DNA from: Streptomyces sp. yr375
GTDB taxonomy: Bacteria; Actinomycetota; Actinomycetes; Streptomycetales; Streptomycetaceae
NCBI RefSeq assembly: GCF_900110755.1
Contig: NZ_FOFF01000006.1
Coordinates: 1 to 64,000 of the forward strand
Length of the DNA: 64,000 nucleotides
Reading direction: 5' to 3'
The notes under the pieces are model-generated. The model was not told the origin of the DNA and made no database searches. It saw nothing but the letters and a program-made list of their open reading frames with translations. Position numbers and translations under genes: made by a program. This document shows, in pieces, positions 24,278 to 33,275 of this stretch (the first letter of the stretch is position 1; the number at the start of each line of letters is the position of its first letter).

Positions 24278-26368
24278 TCAGCCCGCCTGTGACGGGGCGG
24301 GCACCCGGGTCGTGAACTGATCGGCCTGGAGTGCGTACAGCTCGGCGTAGACGCCACCGCCCGCCAGCAGCTCGTCCGGAGTCCCGGACTCCACCAGCCG
24401 GCCCTGGTCGAGGACGTGCACCAGATCCGCGTGCCGGACCGACGCCAGCCGATGCGTGATCAGGACGACCGTCTGTCCGCTGTCGGCCAGCGCGCGGATC
24501 TTCTCGAAGACCTCCAGCTCGGCCCGGGCGTCCAGCGCCGCCGTCGGCTCGTCCACGATCAGGATGCGCCCGCGCCGGTAGGCCGCCCGCGCGATGCCGA
24601 GGCGCTGCCACTGACCGCCGGACAGCTCGTGACCGCCGCTGAAGTGCCGGGCCAGCAGGGTGTCCAGACCGCGCGGCAGATCCGCGACCACGTCCTCCGC
24701 GCCCGCCTCCGCCACCGACGCGGCCAGCCGCTCCTCGGTGAGCGGCGCGGCGCTGCGGCCGATGGCGACGTTGACGCGGGCCGTGAACGGCCACCGCTTG
24801 AAGTCCTGCGCCACCATGGCCACCCGCTCGGCCAGTTGGTGCCGGTCCGCGCCCGCCGCGTCCACGTCGTCCCACAGGATCCGCCCCCGGTCCGGCTTGT
24901 ACAGCCCGGCCAGCAGCTTCACCAGGGTCGTCTTGCCGGAGCCGTTCTCGCCGACGAGCGCGATGATCCGGCCGAGGGGGAGCGCGAGGCTGATGTCGTC
25001 GAGGGCGGGGCGCGCCGCCTCGCCCGGGTAGCCGAACGTGACGTTCTCGAAGCGGATTTCGCGCGGATCCTCCGGCAGGGCCGTACCGCCCACCGGGATC
25101 GCCCGTTCGGCCGCCTCGACGTACAGGCGTTGCAGGTCGCCCACGAACAGGGCTTCCTCGTGCAGTTGGTTGACCTCCAGGACGAGGGTGTTCAGGCTCG
25201 CCGAGCCGCTGCGGATCGCGATCACGGCCGTGCCGGCCACCGCCAGCGCCATCGTCTTGGTGAGCAGCAGGGCGCCGAGCGTGGCGTAGGTCGCCAGGGT
25301 CGCGAGGCCCGTCCAGGTCGCCGCGATCAGGCCGGTGCGGGCGGCGAGCCGGGCCAGCCGGGCCTGCTCCGCCTCCGCGGTCTCCGACATCGCGCGGAAG
25401 TGCCGCAGCAGGAAGGGCCCGACGTCGTGGACGCGGATCTCGGGCGCGGCCTCCGGCTCGGTGAGGAGACCGGCGATCAGATGACCCGCGCGCGCGTGCT
25501 GCACCCAGGTGTGGAACGACTCGTAGCGGCGCCGGGCGTTCGTCAGGGCGCTCCAGGCACTGGGCAGCGTCATCGTCACCAGCAGCGGCAGCAGGAACGG
25601 GTGCAGCACGGTCAGCACGCCGGCCGCCGCGGCCAGCGAGATCATCGCGTTCACCACGCGCGTGCCGTGGCTGATCATGTAACGGCTGGACCGGGCGCCG
25701 TACTGCGCGGTGTCCAGCAGCTTGTGGAAGGCGTGGTCCTCGATCGCGGCGAGCTCCACGGCGGCCGCCCGCTCCAGATACAGCTCGGTCGCCACCCGCT
25801 CCACCTTGGGCTCCAGCCGCCCGGTGGCGTACGTCGACGCGGCCCGCAGCACCACTCCGACGAGCAGGACGACGGCCACGGCGGCCAGCGCGGGGGCGGC
25901 GCCGTGCAACCGGTCCTCGATCGGGCCGCCGGTGATCAACCGGCCCAGCACGCTGTTCACCGCGAGCAGACTCACCGCCTGCGTCACGCCCCGGCCCACC
26001 TCCGCGACCAGCACGATCCGGGCGGCGCGCGGGTCGGCCTGGTGGGCCAGCCGGAAACTGGCGGCGAGGAGGGAGGGCAACTCGGTGATCATGGCGCGGA
26101 AGTTCAGTTCCAGGAAGGCGTCCGTGTGCTGGTTCCAGCCCATGTCGTAGCGGAGCGGGCCGCCGAACAGCAGCCGCTCCGACTCGGACACGTCCCGCTC
26201 GTCGGAACCCTGCGCCTTCCGCGCCCCCTCCGCCCCCGCCGCCCTCTCCGACGGCTGTGACCGCGCCGCCTTCTCCGACTTTCCCGTCCTTCTCGTCTTC
26301 TTCGGCTGCTGCGCTTCCTCCGCCTGTTCCACCGTCGGCCTCCCCATGCGCTCGTGGACGACGGCCAC
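24278..26368 (-). CDS. ABC transporter, fused permease and ATPase
   Basis: 696 aa half-transporter. A charged N-terminal extension (1 to about 60) precedes six membrane helices (about 110-390) and a nucleotide-binding domain (about 430-680): Walker A VGENGSGKTTL, Q-loop VAQDFKRWPF, signature LSGGQWQRL, Walker B RILIVDEPTAALD and H-loop ITHR. The overall build resembles exporters of peptides or lipids, often found with lantibiotic or siderophore genes; none are nearby, so the substrate is unknown. The GTG at 26368 is used; an ATG seven codons on (26347) is also possible. It would work as a homodimer. Confidence 0.88.
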   Translation of the reverse strand: MAVVHERMGRPTVEQAEEAQQPKKTRRTGKSEKAARSQPSERAAGAEGARKAQGSDERDVSESERLLFGGPLRYDMGWNQHTDAFLELNFRAMITELPSLLAASFRLAHQADPRAARIVLVAEVGRGVTQAVSLLAVNSVLGRLITGGPIEDRLHGAAPALAAVAVVLLVGVVLRAASTYATGRLEPKVERVATELYLERAAAVELAAIEDHAFHKLLDTAQYGARSSRYMISHGTRVVNAMISLAAAAGVLTVLHPFLLPLLVTMTLPSAWSALTNARRRYESFHTWVQHARAGHLIAGLLTEPEAAPEIRVHDVGPFLLRHFRAMSETAEAEQARLARLAARTGLIAATWTGLATLATYATLGALLLTKTMALAVAGTAVIAIRSGSASLNTLVLEVNQLHEEALFVGDLQRLYVEAAERAIPVGGTALPEDPREIRFENVTFGYPGEAARPALDDISLALPLGRIIALVGENGSGKTTLVKLLAGLYKPDRGRILWDDVDAAGADRHQLAERVAMVAQDFKRWPFTARVNVAIGRSAAPLTEERLAASVAEAGAEDVVADLPRGLDTLLARHFSGGHELSGGQWQRLGIARAAYRRGRILIVDEPTAALDARAELEVFEKIRALADSGQTVVLITHRLASVRHADLVHVLDQGRLVESGTPDELLAGGGVYAELYALQADQFTTRVPAPSQAG

Positions 26369-26498
26369 TATCGCGGGACGAGACGGGTGAGGGCAGGGCG
26401 CAGGACGGGGGAGCCGGGACGCGCGGGCGTGCGCTGGGCAGGGCGTCGCGGACGGTGCCTGGACGGCCTGGCGGAAGGCAGGGCGCGGAAGGCAGGGG

Positions 26499-26951
26499 CT
26501 ACGCGCTGATCGGCCGCGACCAGATGGGCGTCGTGCCCGTGAGGCGGCACAGGGCCAGGTAGAGAGGGATCGGCGGGGTGTACGGAAGGGTGCCGTCCGG
26601 TCGGTGGATGAGGCCGGGGAGGCGCGTCGAGTCCGGGACGGTCGCGCCCATCGAGTACTGGGCCGGGGCGGGCCATTCCAGGGCGTAGTCGGAGTCGGCG
26701 GGGACCAGCCACCACCAGCGCGCCGCGTCGGCGAAGACGCAGCCCACGCGCGGCAGGCGCGGCATGAGCAGCGGGCCGAGATGGGCCGGGACGGACACGG
26801 CGTCGCAGCCCAGGGGGGCCGTCATGCCGTCGGGCACGGTCAGCCGGTGCACAGGTTCGGCAGCGGGCGCGGATGCCCCGGCCGGCCCGCGCTTCAGGCG
26901 TACGAGCGTGTCCAGGGTCAGCACCGGAGCCCGACCGCGCCCGGTGTTCAT
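26499..26951 (-). CDS. conserved hypothetical protein of the RsbW-like cassette, 150 aa
   Basis: Begins MNTGRGRAPVLTLDTLVRL; has CDAVSVPAHLGPLLMPRLPRVGCVFADAARWWWLVP (key residues RVGCV..D..RWWW.VP) and ends PLYLALCRLTGTTP. This Streptomyces family is usually encoded immediately after an RsbW-like ATPase, as here: its ATG overlaps the ATPase TGA (ATGA at 26951-26948), implying translational coupling. No catalytic motif seen; the RWWW segment suggests a ligand or protein-binding surface. Function unknown. Confidence 0.8.
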   Translation of the reverse strand: MNTGRGRAPVLTLDTLVRLKRGPAGASAPAAEPVHRLTVPDGMTAPLGCDAVSVPAHLGPLLMPRLPRVGCVFADAARWWWLVPADSDYALEWPAPAQYSMGATVPDSTRLPGLIHRPDGTLPYTPPIPLYLALCRLTGTTPIWSRPISA

Positions 26952-27868
26952 ATCCTGCCCCGCTCACGCCCGTGTTCGAACGGGCGAGGGGACGGCAGCG
27001 GGTGGGCGCCGGCGGAGTGGCCGGGTATCCGCGTGTCGCGCTCGGGGGTGCGGTGCCGCTGTGCCGGCGTCACGTGGCGAGCCGGACCGTCGGCGGCCGG
27101 GGAGGGCACTCCCTGGCCGTGCTGCTCGGCGGGCCGGTGGTGCTGCTCCGCGGGCTGGTCCTCGTCGCCGGGGCCGTCGGACGGTTCCGGCTTCGGACGG
27201 GCGCCCCAGCCGAGGTCGTTGCGGGGCCCGGCGGGACCGGTGCGCGGTGCGTCGGGGAAGTCGGGGACGTCGGGGAACTCGTCCAGCGTGTCGAGGAGCT
27301 CGCCGAGGTCGGCGTGGCGCTGCTCGGCGGGGTCGACACCCAGGCTGTTGCGGGGCTCGGCGGGGTCGCGGGGCGCGTCGGCCTTGCGCGGCAGGTCGGC
27401 CCAGACCAGCAGGCCGGGCCCGTGCTCATGGGCGCCCCAGGCGTGACAGAGGGCCTCGACGAGGAGCAGTCCCCGCCCGTGCTCCGCCTCGGGACGCTGC
27501 GGGGAGGGGTGGGGCTCACTCGGCGCGCACCCCTCGTCACGCACGGCTATGCGCACCAGGTGGCCGCTGTCGTGCAGCTCGCAGACGACCACGTCGCTCG
27601 CGGTGTGCACGATCGCGTTGGTGACCAGCTCGGTGATGACCAGGGCGGCGCTGTCGCAGGTGTCCGCGCACACCGACCAGCCCGTCAGCCGGGCCCTCGT
27701 CAGGCGTCTGGCCTGGGCGGGGGAACCCGGATGGGCGGCCAGTTCGAATCGGAACCGGCGCTCGGCAGCGGCCTGGTCGGGGCCTGCTCCCGCGCCGGCA
27801 CCGAGACCCTGGGGGCGGCCTGCGGCGGCGTCTGTTCCTAAGGGCGCGGACGGAATCACGCTTGCCAC
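26948..27868 (-). CDS. RsbW-like ATP-binding protein (anti-sigma/serine kinase type)
   Basis: 306 aa. A GHKL ATPase domain occupies about residues 30-155: N-box ALVITELVTNAIVHT, G1-like AVRDEG and G2 EHGRGLLLVEALC. The remaining half is a long Asp/Glu/Pro/His-rich, probably disordered tail. Such proteins bind and inhibit sigma factors or phosphorylate anti-anti-sigma factors; here it sits divergent from a WhiJ-like HTH gene and DUF397 gene, the arrangement of developmental cassettes in Streptomyces. GTG 27868 follows AGGGAG; a GTG a few codons later is also possible. Confidence 0.85.
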   Translation of the reverse strand: MASVIPSAPLGTDAAAGRPQGLGAGAGAGPDQAAAERRFRFELAAHPGSPAQARRLTRARLTGWSVCADTCDSAALVITELVTNAIVHTASDVVVCELHDSGHLVRIAVRDEGCAPSEPHPSPQRPEAEHGRGLLLVEALCHAWGAHEHGPGLLVWADLPRKADAPRDPAEPRNSLGVDPAEQRHADLGELLDTLDEFPDVPDFPDAPRTGPAGPRNDLGWGARPKPEPSDGPGDEDQPAEQHHRPAEQHGQGVPSPAADGPARHVTPAQRHRTPERDTRIPGHSAGAHPLPSPRPFEHGRERGRI

Positions 27869-27996
27869 TATCTCCCTGCCGTGAACACTTGGCAAGTGTC
27901 ACTCTGAAAATTGCGGAGTGCCATATGACGTGGTGGAAGGCCGTGGCACACTGCTCGCAACAGCACGTCGAACGGCGCCAATTGGGACCATTGGAG

Positions 27997-28037
27997 ATCC
28001 GTACGCAGTCGTACAGATCTTCGAATCGGATCTTCGA
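27997..28037. promoter_or_regulatory. direct repeats in the divergent promoter region
   Basis: GATCTTCGA occurs at 28016-28024 and 28029-28037, 13 bp apart centre to centre, in a relatively AT-rich stretch between the divergent ATPase and HTH genes. This could be an operator for the HTH protein. Confidence 0.4.
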
Positions 28038-28137
28038 GTGGCGCCGTAAGGCTGTCGGGATTCTTTTCGTGACCGGCCGGGGTCGGGGCCCGCGCAAGCG
28101 CCCGCGCGGCCGACCGGGCTCTTCGTGGAGGTGGAGC

Positions 28138-28998
28138 GTGAGCGAACCGCGGTCCGCGCCGACGGTCGGACAGGTCGTCCTCGGTCGACGCCTGCTGGAC
28201 CTGCGGGAACGCGCCGGGCTCAAGCGCGAGGAAGCCGCCCGCATCCTGCGCGTCGCGCCCGCCACCGTCCGCCGTATGGAGATGGCCGAGGTCGGCCTCA
28301 AGATCCCGTACATGCAACTGCTGCTCAAGGCCTACGGCGTCACCGACGAGGAGGCCGAGGGCTTCGTCCAACTGGCCGAGGACGCCAACAGACCGGGCTG
28401 GTGGCAGCGGTTCCACGACGTCCTGCCGGGCTGGTTCTCGATGCACGTCAGCCTGGAGGGGGCCGCCTCCCTCATCCGCCAGTACGAGCCCCACTTCGTC
28501 CCCGGCCTGCTCCAGACCGTGGACTACGCGCGTGGCGTCCTGACGTCCGGCGCCATCGGCCAGACCCGGCCGGAGGACATCGAGCGCCTCGTCGACCTGC
28601 GCATGCAGCGTCAGGATCTGCTCACCCGGCAGGACGCGCCCCGGTTGTGGGTGGTGATGGACGAGACGGTGCTGCGCCGTCCGGTCGGCGGCCCGGAGGT
28701 GATGCGCGCGCAGTTCGACAAACTGCTCGACGCCGCGGAACTGCCCCACGTGACGCTCCAGCTCGCCCCCTTCGCGAACGGGCCGCACCCGGGCACCTAC
28801 GGGCCCTTCGTGCTGTTCCGGTTCGCCATGCCGGAGCTTCCGGACATGGTCTACAGCGAGTACCTGACCGGCGCGGTCTACCTCGACGCGCGCACCGAGG
28901 TGGCGACCCACCTCGAGGTCATGGACCGCATGGCGGCCCAGGCCGCCACAGCACATCGCACGAAGGAGATCCTCCGGGATCTCCGCAAGGAGTTGTGA
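28138..28998 (+). CDS. WhiJ-like helix-turn-helix regulator (XRE HTH + DUF5753)
   Basis: 286 aa. The XRE-type HTH lies at about residues 12-65 (LGRRLLDLRERAGLKREEAARILRVAPATVRRME, key residues LR...G.....A......V..ME), followed by a DUF5753 domain beginning GWWQRFHDVLPGWFSMHVSLE and including IRQYEPHFVPGLLQTVDYAR and LWVVMDETVLRR. These proteins act with DUF397 partners in development and antibiotic control. GTG 28138 is preceded by GGAGG and GGAG. Its TGA is followed immediately by the ATG of the DUF397 gene. Confidence 0.9.
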   Translation: MSEPRSAPTVGQVVLGRRLLDLRERAGLKREEAARILRVAPATVRRMEMAEVGLKIPYMQLLLKAYGVTDEEAEGFVQLAEDANRPGWWQRFHDVLPGWFSMHVSLEGAASLIRQYEPHFVPGLLQTVDYARGVLTSGAIGQTRPEDIERLVDLRMQRQDLLTRQDAPRLWVVMDETVLRRPVGGPEVMRAQFDKLLDAAELPHVTLQLAPFANGPHPGTYGPFVLFRFAMPELPDMVYSEYLTGAVYLDARTEVATHLEVMDRMAAQAATAHRTKEILRDLRKEL

Positions 28999-29274
28999 AT
29001 GGATCGCATCAAGACTTCGTCCAGGCCGCGGATCCGCGCTCAGCGGATCTACAACGGCATGCCCGCCCGGGAACTGGGCAACGAGGGCTGGCACAAGCCG
29101 TGGAGCGGCGGCAACGGCGGCAACTGCCTGGAGGCGATGAAGCTCGCCGACGGCCGCATCGCCGTCCGGCAGTCCACCGACCCCGACGGTCCGGCGCTGA
29201 TCTACACCTCCGACGAGATGACGGCCTTCATCGAGGGAGCCAAGGCGGGAGAGGCGGACTTCCTGCTCTCCTGA
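28999..29274 (+). CDS. DUF397 domain-containing protein
   Basis: 91 aa. Contains WHKPWSGGNGGNCLEAMKLADGRIAVRQSTDPDGPALIYTSDEMTAFIEGAK, where the GGNCLEA, VR.S.DP.GP and FI.GAK blocks are the DUF397 signature. In Streptomyces, DUF397 proteins antagonise or modulate the neighbouring WhiJ-like regulator. The ATG directly abuts the stop of that gene, so the two are translated together. Confidence 0.9.
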   Translation: MDRIKTSSRPRIRAQRIYNGMPARELGNEGWHKPWSGGNGGNCLEAMKLADGRIAVRQSTDPDGPALIYTSDEMTAFIEGAKAGEADFLLS

Positions 29275-29420
29275 CCCGCCCCGCCGATCGACTGAACCGT
29301 GCGTGGTGGCACGAGTCACCCTAGGGAGAAGGGCGCACACGCCGCAGGGCCTCATCGCGCCGCAGAGGGCCTCCATAGGCCTCCTTCGGGCCTCACGGCG
29401 GCTCAGGGGCCGGCCCGGCC

Positions 29421-30929
29421 TCATCCGTAGGCCGGAGACCCCGCTGCGTGTTCGGTGGCAGGCAGCGCCCGGCACAGTGCGTCCAGCGCCGCCCCGTACG
29501 CGTGCTCCGACGGGGTCGCGTATCCGACGACGAGGCCGTCCTGCGGTGCCATGTCCGTCGCCGGATGCCGGAACGCGGCCAGCCCGTCCAGGGCCACACC
29601 CTGCCGGGCGGCCGCCCGCACCGTGGACCGCTCGGTGCCGGGCGGCAGCCGCAGCACCGCGTGGAGGCCGGCCGCGACCCCGGTGACCTCCACGTGCGGC
29701 GCGTGCGCGGCGAGCGCCTCGACCAGCCGGTCCCGACGGCCGCGGTAACGCTGCCGCATACGCCGTACGTGACGGTCGTACGCCCCGGACGCGATGAGGT
29801 CGGCCAGGGCCAACTGGTCCGGGACGCTCGCCCAGGCCTCCCGTTCGCCCTTGGCGGCCAGCACGCCGCCGACATACCGCTCGGGCAGCACCAGCCACCC
29901 CAGACGCAGCGCGGGCGACAGGCTCTTGCTGACCGAGCCGACGTAGATCACCCGCTCCGGATCGAGCCCCTGGACCGCGCCGACGGGCTTGCGGTCGTAA
30001 CGGAACTCGCCGTCGTAGTCGTCCTCGACGAGCACCCCGCCACGCGCGCGTGCCCAGTCGATCACGGCGGTCCGGCGGCTCGCGTGCAGGGGGCCGCCGG
30101 TCGGGAACTGGTGCGCGGGCGTGAGGAGGACGGCCCGCTCGCGCCCCAACTGCTCGACGCGCGCCCCGTCGGCGTCCAGGGGGAGCGGAGTCGTCCGCAC
30201 GCCCGCCGCCGCCAGCAACTCCCGGTGAAAGTCCAGCCCGTACGCCTCCACGGCCAGCGGTCCGCGCAACACTCCGCTGCCGGGGGCGGACGTCGGAACG
30301 GACGTGGGAACGGACGTCGAGGTGAAGGCCGGGGTGAACGCCGGGGTGAACAGGAGCCGCAGCGCGTGGGCGAAACCCGAACAGATCACGATGCGGTCGG
30401 GCTCGGTGCGCACACCACGCGCGCGTGCCAGGTACTCGGTGAGGGCCTCGCGCAGTTCCCGGCGTCCGGTGGGATCGCCCGGCCCGAACACCTCGTTGGG
30501 CGCCTGCTGGATCGCCCGCCGGTAGGAGGCCAGCCAGGCCGCGCGCGGGAACGACGACGCGTCCGGGGTGCCCTGCCGAAGGTCGTGCCGGGGGCCACGC
30601 GCGCGTGGAGGTGCCTCAACGGGCGTGCGCTCGGCGTGTCGCAGGGGCTCGGCCCGTTCGGCGACCCGGGTGCCGGACCCCTGACGGGCGGTCAGCCAGC
30701 CCTCGGCGACGAGTTCCGCGTACGCGTCGGCCACCGTGTTGCGGGCGACACCGAGGTCGGCGGCGAGCGAACGGTACGGCGGTAGCCGGGTTCCCGGAGC
30801 GAGCCGCCCGCTGCGCACGGCCTCACGCAGCGCGCGGATGAGAGCGGCCCGCCGCCCGCCCGGCCCTTCCACCGCGAGGTGCAGGTCGGCACCGATCCGC
30901 TCCGCGGAATTGACCCACGAAGTCGCCAT
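29421..30929 (-). CDS. MocR/PdxR-like regulator (GntR HTH + aminotransferase domain)
   Basis: 502 aa. A GntR winged helix lies at residues about 25-92 ([40 protein letters not shown], key LP..R.LA..LGV.R.T...AY), a linker, then a fold-type I aminotransferase domain with [15 protein letters not shown] holding the PLP-binding Lys and [14 protein letters not shown]. Normally such proteins sense PLP-linked metabolites and control a divergent gene, here the AhpD-like gene 47 bp away. Residues around 197-220 ([20 protein letters not shown]) are an in-frame low-complexity insertion arising from short nucleotide repeats, unusual inside the catalytic domain. Confidence 0.9.
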   Translation of the reverse strand: MATSWVNSAERIGADLHLAVEGPGGRRAALIRALREAVRSGRLAPGTRLPPYRSLAADLGVARNTVADAYAELVAEGWLTARQGSGTRVAERAEPLRHAERTPVEAPPRARGPRHDLRQGTPDASSFPRAAWLASYRRAIQQAPNEVFGPGDPTGRRELREALTEYLARARGVRTEPDRIVICSGFAHALRLLFTPAFTPAFTSTSVPTSVPTSAPGSGVLRGPLAVEAYGLDFHRELLAAAGVRTTPLPLDADGARVEQLGRERAVLLTPAHQFPTGGPLHASRRTAVIDWARARGGVLVEDDYDGEFRYDRKPVGAVQGLDPERVIYVGSVSKSLSPALRLGWLVLPERYVGGVLAAKGEREAWASVPDQLALADLIASGAYDRHVRRMRQRYRGRRDRLVEALAAHAPHVEVTGVAAGLHAVLRLPPGTERSTVRAAARQGVALDGLAAFRHPATDMAPQDGLVVGYATPSEHAYGAALDALCRALPATEHAAGSPAYG

Positions 30930-30976
30930 GAAAATGCACCCTACAGGGGGTCTTTTCGGCCCGTAGGTTGAGACAC

Positions 30977-31534
30977 ATGACGACGAACACGACGACGAAG
31001 AACACGGCGACGAAGAACACGGCGACGGACACGGCGACGAAGAACACGGCGACGGACACGACGATGACGAACACGACGACGGACAAGGCCCGCCTCGACT
31101 TCGGGAAGAGCGCCCCCAAGGCGTTCCGCGCCCTCATCGGCTTCGACGCCGCCGCCCGCGAGGGCCTCGACCCGGCGCTCGTCGAACTGATCCAGATCCG
31201 CGCCTCGCACCTCAACCACTGCGCGTACTGCCTCCACATGCACACGAACGACGCCCGCAAGGCCGGCGAGAGCGAGGACCGGCTGCACACGGTCGCGGTC
31301 TGGCGCGAGGCCCGGCACTTCTTCACCGAGAAGGAACAGGCGGCCCTGGCCCTCACGGAAGCGGTCACGCTGGTGGCCGACGGCGGCATCCCGGACGACG
31401 TCTACGCCGAGGCCGCCGCCCGCTTCGACGAGCGGGAACTGGCCCAGGTGCTGGCCCTGATCTGCACGATCAACACCTGGAACCGGGTGGCCCTGGCGAC
31501 GGGGAAGGTAGCGGGAACGGACGAGCGCCGCTGA
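30977..31534 (+). CDS. AhpD-like / carboxymuconolactone decarboxylase family protein
   Basis: 185 aa. The core (about residues 40-150) has ELIQIRASHLNHCAYCLHMHTNDARKAGE with the redox CxxC and downstream His of the AhpD peroxidase-like group, then WREARHFFTEKEQAALALTEAVT. It may reduce peroxides or act as a protein disulfide component. The first 37 residues are a Thr/Asn/Lys repeat (TKNTATKNTATDTATKNTA) encoded by an ACGAAGAACACGGCG-type nucleotide repeat. TAGGTT lies eight bases before the ATG, consistent with a leaderless mRNA. Probably regulated by the divergent MocR protein. Confidence 0.88.
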   Translation: MTTNTTTKNTATKNTATDTATKNTATDTTMTNTTTDKARLDFGKSAPKAFRALIGFDAAAREGLDPALVELIQIRASHLNHCAYCLHMHTNDARKAGESEDRLHTVAVWREARHFFTEKEQAALALTEAVTLVADGGIPDDVYAEAAARFDERELAQVLALICTINTWNRVALATGKVAGTDERR

Positions 31535-31554
31535 AACGATCCGTTTCGGCGGCG
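31526..31554 (+). terminator. terminator overlapping the stop of the AhpD-like gene
   Basis: 13-bp stem with one G-T pair, arms 31526-31538 and 31542-31554, three-base loop. Confidence 0.7.
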
Positions 31555-31643
31555 TGCCCAGGCATACCGAGGCGTACCGAGGCGTACCGAGGCGTGCCCA
31601 GCCCCGTAACGACCTGTAGACCTGTTAACGACCTGTAGACCTG
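31551..31643. repeat. short tandem and direct repeats between convergent genes
   Basis: Five 10-bp units of the type GGCGTACCGA (31551-31600, with small changes), then an 18-bp direct repeat TAACGACCTGTAGACCTG at 31607-31624 and 31626-31643. Confidence 0.85.
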
Positions 31644-31683
31644 GTCCGGGACGTGGGGCTGAGCCGAGGCCCAGGCGGTGGCC

Positions 31684-33171
31684 CTAGACGCTCATCGGCC
31701 GGTCGTACGGCCCGATCGGCGTCGGCAGTCGTGAACTCCCCGTCAGATGGCGGTCGACGGCCGCCGCCACCGCCCGCCCCTCCGCGATGGCCCACACGAT
31801 CAGCGACTGGCCGCGCGCCGCGTCACCCGCGGCGAACACGCCGGGGACGTTCGTCGCGAAGCCGCCGTCCCGCGCGATCGTGCCCCGTGGGTCCAGCGTC
31901 AGCCCGAGCTGCTCGACGAGCCCGTCCTCCCGGTCGGGCCCGGAGAAGCCGAGGGCGAGCAGCACGAGGTCGGCGGGGAGCGCCCGCGCGGTGCCGTCCA
32001 CCGGCCTGCGCCGCTCGTCGACCTCGACGAGGTGCAGCGACCGTACGTGCCCGGTCTCGTCGCCTGCGAAGCGGAGCGTGGACGCCGCGAAGAGCCGCGC
32101 GTCCGCGTCCGCCGCCGGCGCGGACTCCAGGTCGCGCGCCTCCTCGTGCGCCGCCGAGAGCCGGTAGATCTTCGGATACGTCGGCCAGGGGTCGGCGTCC
32201 TCGTCGCGATCCGCGCCGGGCTGCGCGTAGATGTCCAACTGCGTCACGGACGCGGCACCCTCGCGCACCGCCGTGCCCAGACAGTCGGCCCCGGTGTCGC
32301 CGCCGCCGACGATCACGACATGCTTTCCGGCGGCGGACATCGGGGACGTCTCCAGGTCGCCCTCTCCCACCCGGTTGGCCAGCGGCAGGTACTCCATGGC
32401 CTGCTGGATGCCGGTCAACTCCCGCCCCGGAACATGCAGTTCCCGCCACTCGGTCGCTCCGGTGGCGATCACCACGGCGTCGTAGCGCGACCGCAGATCC
32501 GCGGCCATGACGTCCCGCCCGATGGTGGTCGACGTACGGAACTTCGTGCCCTCCGCCCGCATCTGCTCGATCCGCCGCTCAAGATGGTGCTTCTCCATCT
32601 TGAACGAGGGAATGCCGTACCGCATCAGCCCGCCGGGCCGGTCGTCCTTCTCGTAGACGGCGACCGTGTGCCCGGCCCGGGTCAACTGCTGCGCCGCGGC
32701 CAGCCCGGTGGGCCCGGAACCGATCACCGCCACCGTCTTCCCCGACAGCCGGTCCGGCGGCCTCGGCGGTGTGAAACCGTCCGCCCAGGCCCGGTCGGCG
32801 ATCGCGGCCTCGACGTTCTTGATCGTGACGGCCGGCTGGTTGATGGCGAGGACGCACCCGGCCTCGCACGGCGCCGGACACAACCGGCCGGTGAACTCGG
32901 GGAAGTTGTTCGTCGCGTGCAGCCGGTCGCTCGCCGCCCGCCAGTCCTCCCGCGACACCAGGTCGTTCCACTCGGGGATCAGGTTGCCGAGCGGACAGGC
33001 GTCGTGGCAGAACGGTATGCCGCAGTCCATGCAGCGGTCGGCCTGCTTGCTGACGATGGGCAGCAGCGCCCCGGGGACGTACACCTCGTCCCAGTCCCGG
33101 ACCCGCTCCTCGACCGGCCGGCGCGGCCAGTCCTGGCGGGGTGTGGTCATGAATCCCTTGGGATCGGCCAT
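31684..33171 (-). CDS. gltD: glutamate synthase small-subunit (GltD) homologue
   Basis: 495 aa. The N-terminal 4Fe-4S region has DRCMDCGIPFCHDACPLGNLIPEWNDLV and GRLCPAPCEAGCVL (two Cys clusters), then FAD site VAVIGSGPTGLAAAQQL, VYEKDDRPGGLMRYGIP and NADPH site VVIVGGGDTGADC, ending VPGVFAAGDAARGQSLIVWAI. In glutamate synthase it passes electrons from NADPH to the large subunit. No gltB is next to it; the neighbours are DUF1772 and an AhpD-like gene. So it may serve a distant GltB or act as a stand-alone NADPH-dependent oxidoreductase. ATG 33171 follows GAGGAAG. Confidence 0.88.
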   Translation of the reverse strand: MADPKGFMTTPRQDWPRRPVEERVRDWDEVYVPGALLPIVSKQADRCMDCGIPFCHDACPLGNLIPEWNDLVSREDWRAASDRLHATNNFPEFTGRLCPAPCEAGCVLAINQPAVTIKNVEAAIADRAWADGFTPPRPPDRLSGKTVAVIGSGPTGLAAAQQLTRAGHTVAVYEKDDRPGGLMRYGIPSFKMEKHHLERRIEQMRAEGTKFRTSTTIGRDVMAADLRSRYDAVVIATGATEWRELHVPGRELTGIQQAMEYLPLANRVGEGDLETSPMSAAGKHVVIVGGGDTGADCLGTAVREGAASVTQLDIYAQPGADRDEDADPWPTYPKIYRLSAAHEEARDLESAPAADADARLFAASTLRFAGDETGHVRSLHLVEVDERRRPVDGTARALPADLVLLALGFSGPDREDGLVEQLGLTLDPRGTIARDGGFATNVPGVFAAGDAARGQSLIVWAIAEGRAVAAAVDRHLTGSSRLPTPIGPYDRPMSV

Positions 33172-33275
33172 GGACGTCTTCCTCGCGTACGCGTGCGACA
33201 GGCCGAGCGTCATCGGGCGGCACTCTTTCGGCCACGATACGTCCCGTCGGCCACCCGCGCAGGGGGGCAGCGCCG

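Noticed and set aside
27731-27750. TTCGAATC resembling a tRNA T-loop
   Set aside because: It is inside the RsbW-like coding sequence and no acceptor stem or cloverleaf can be drawn.
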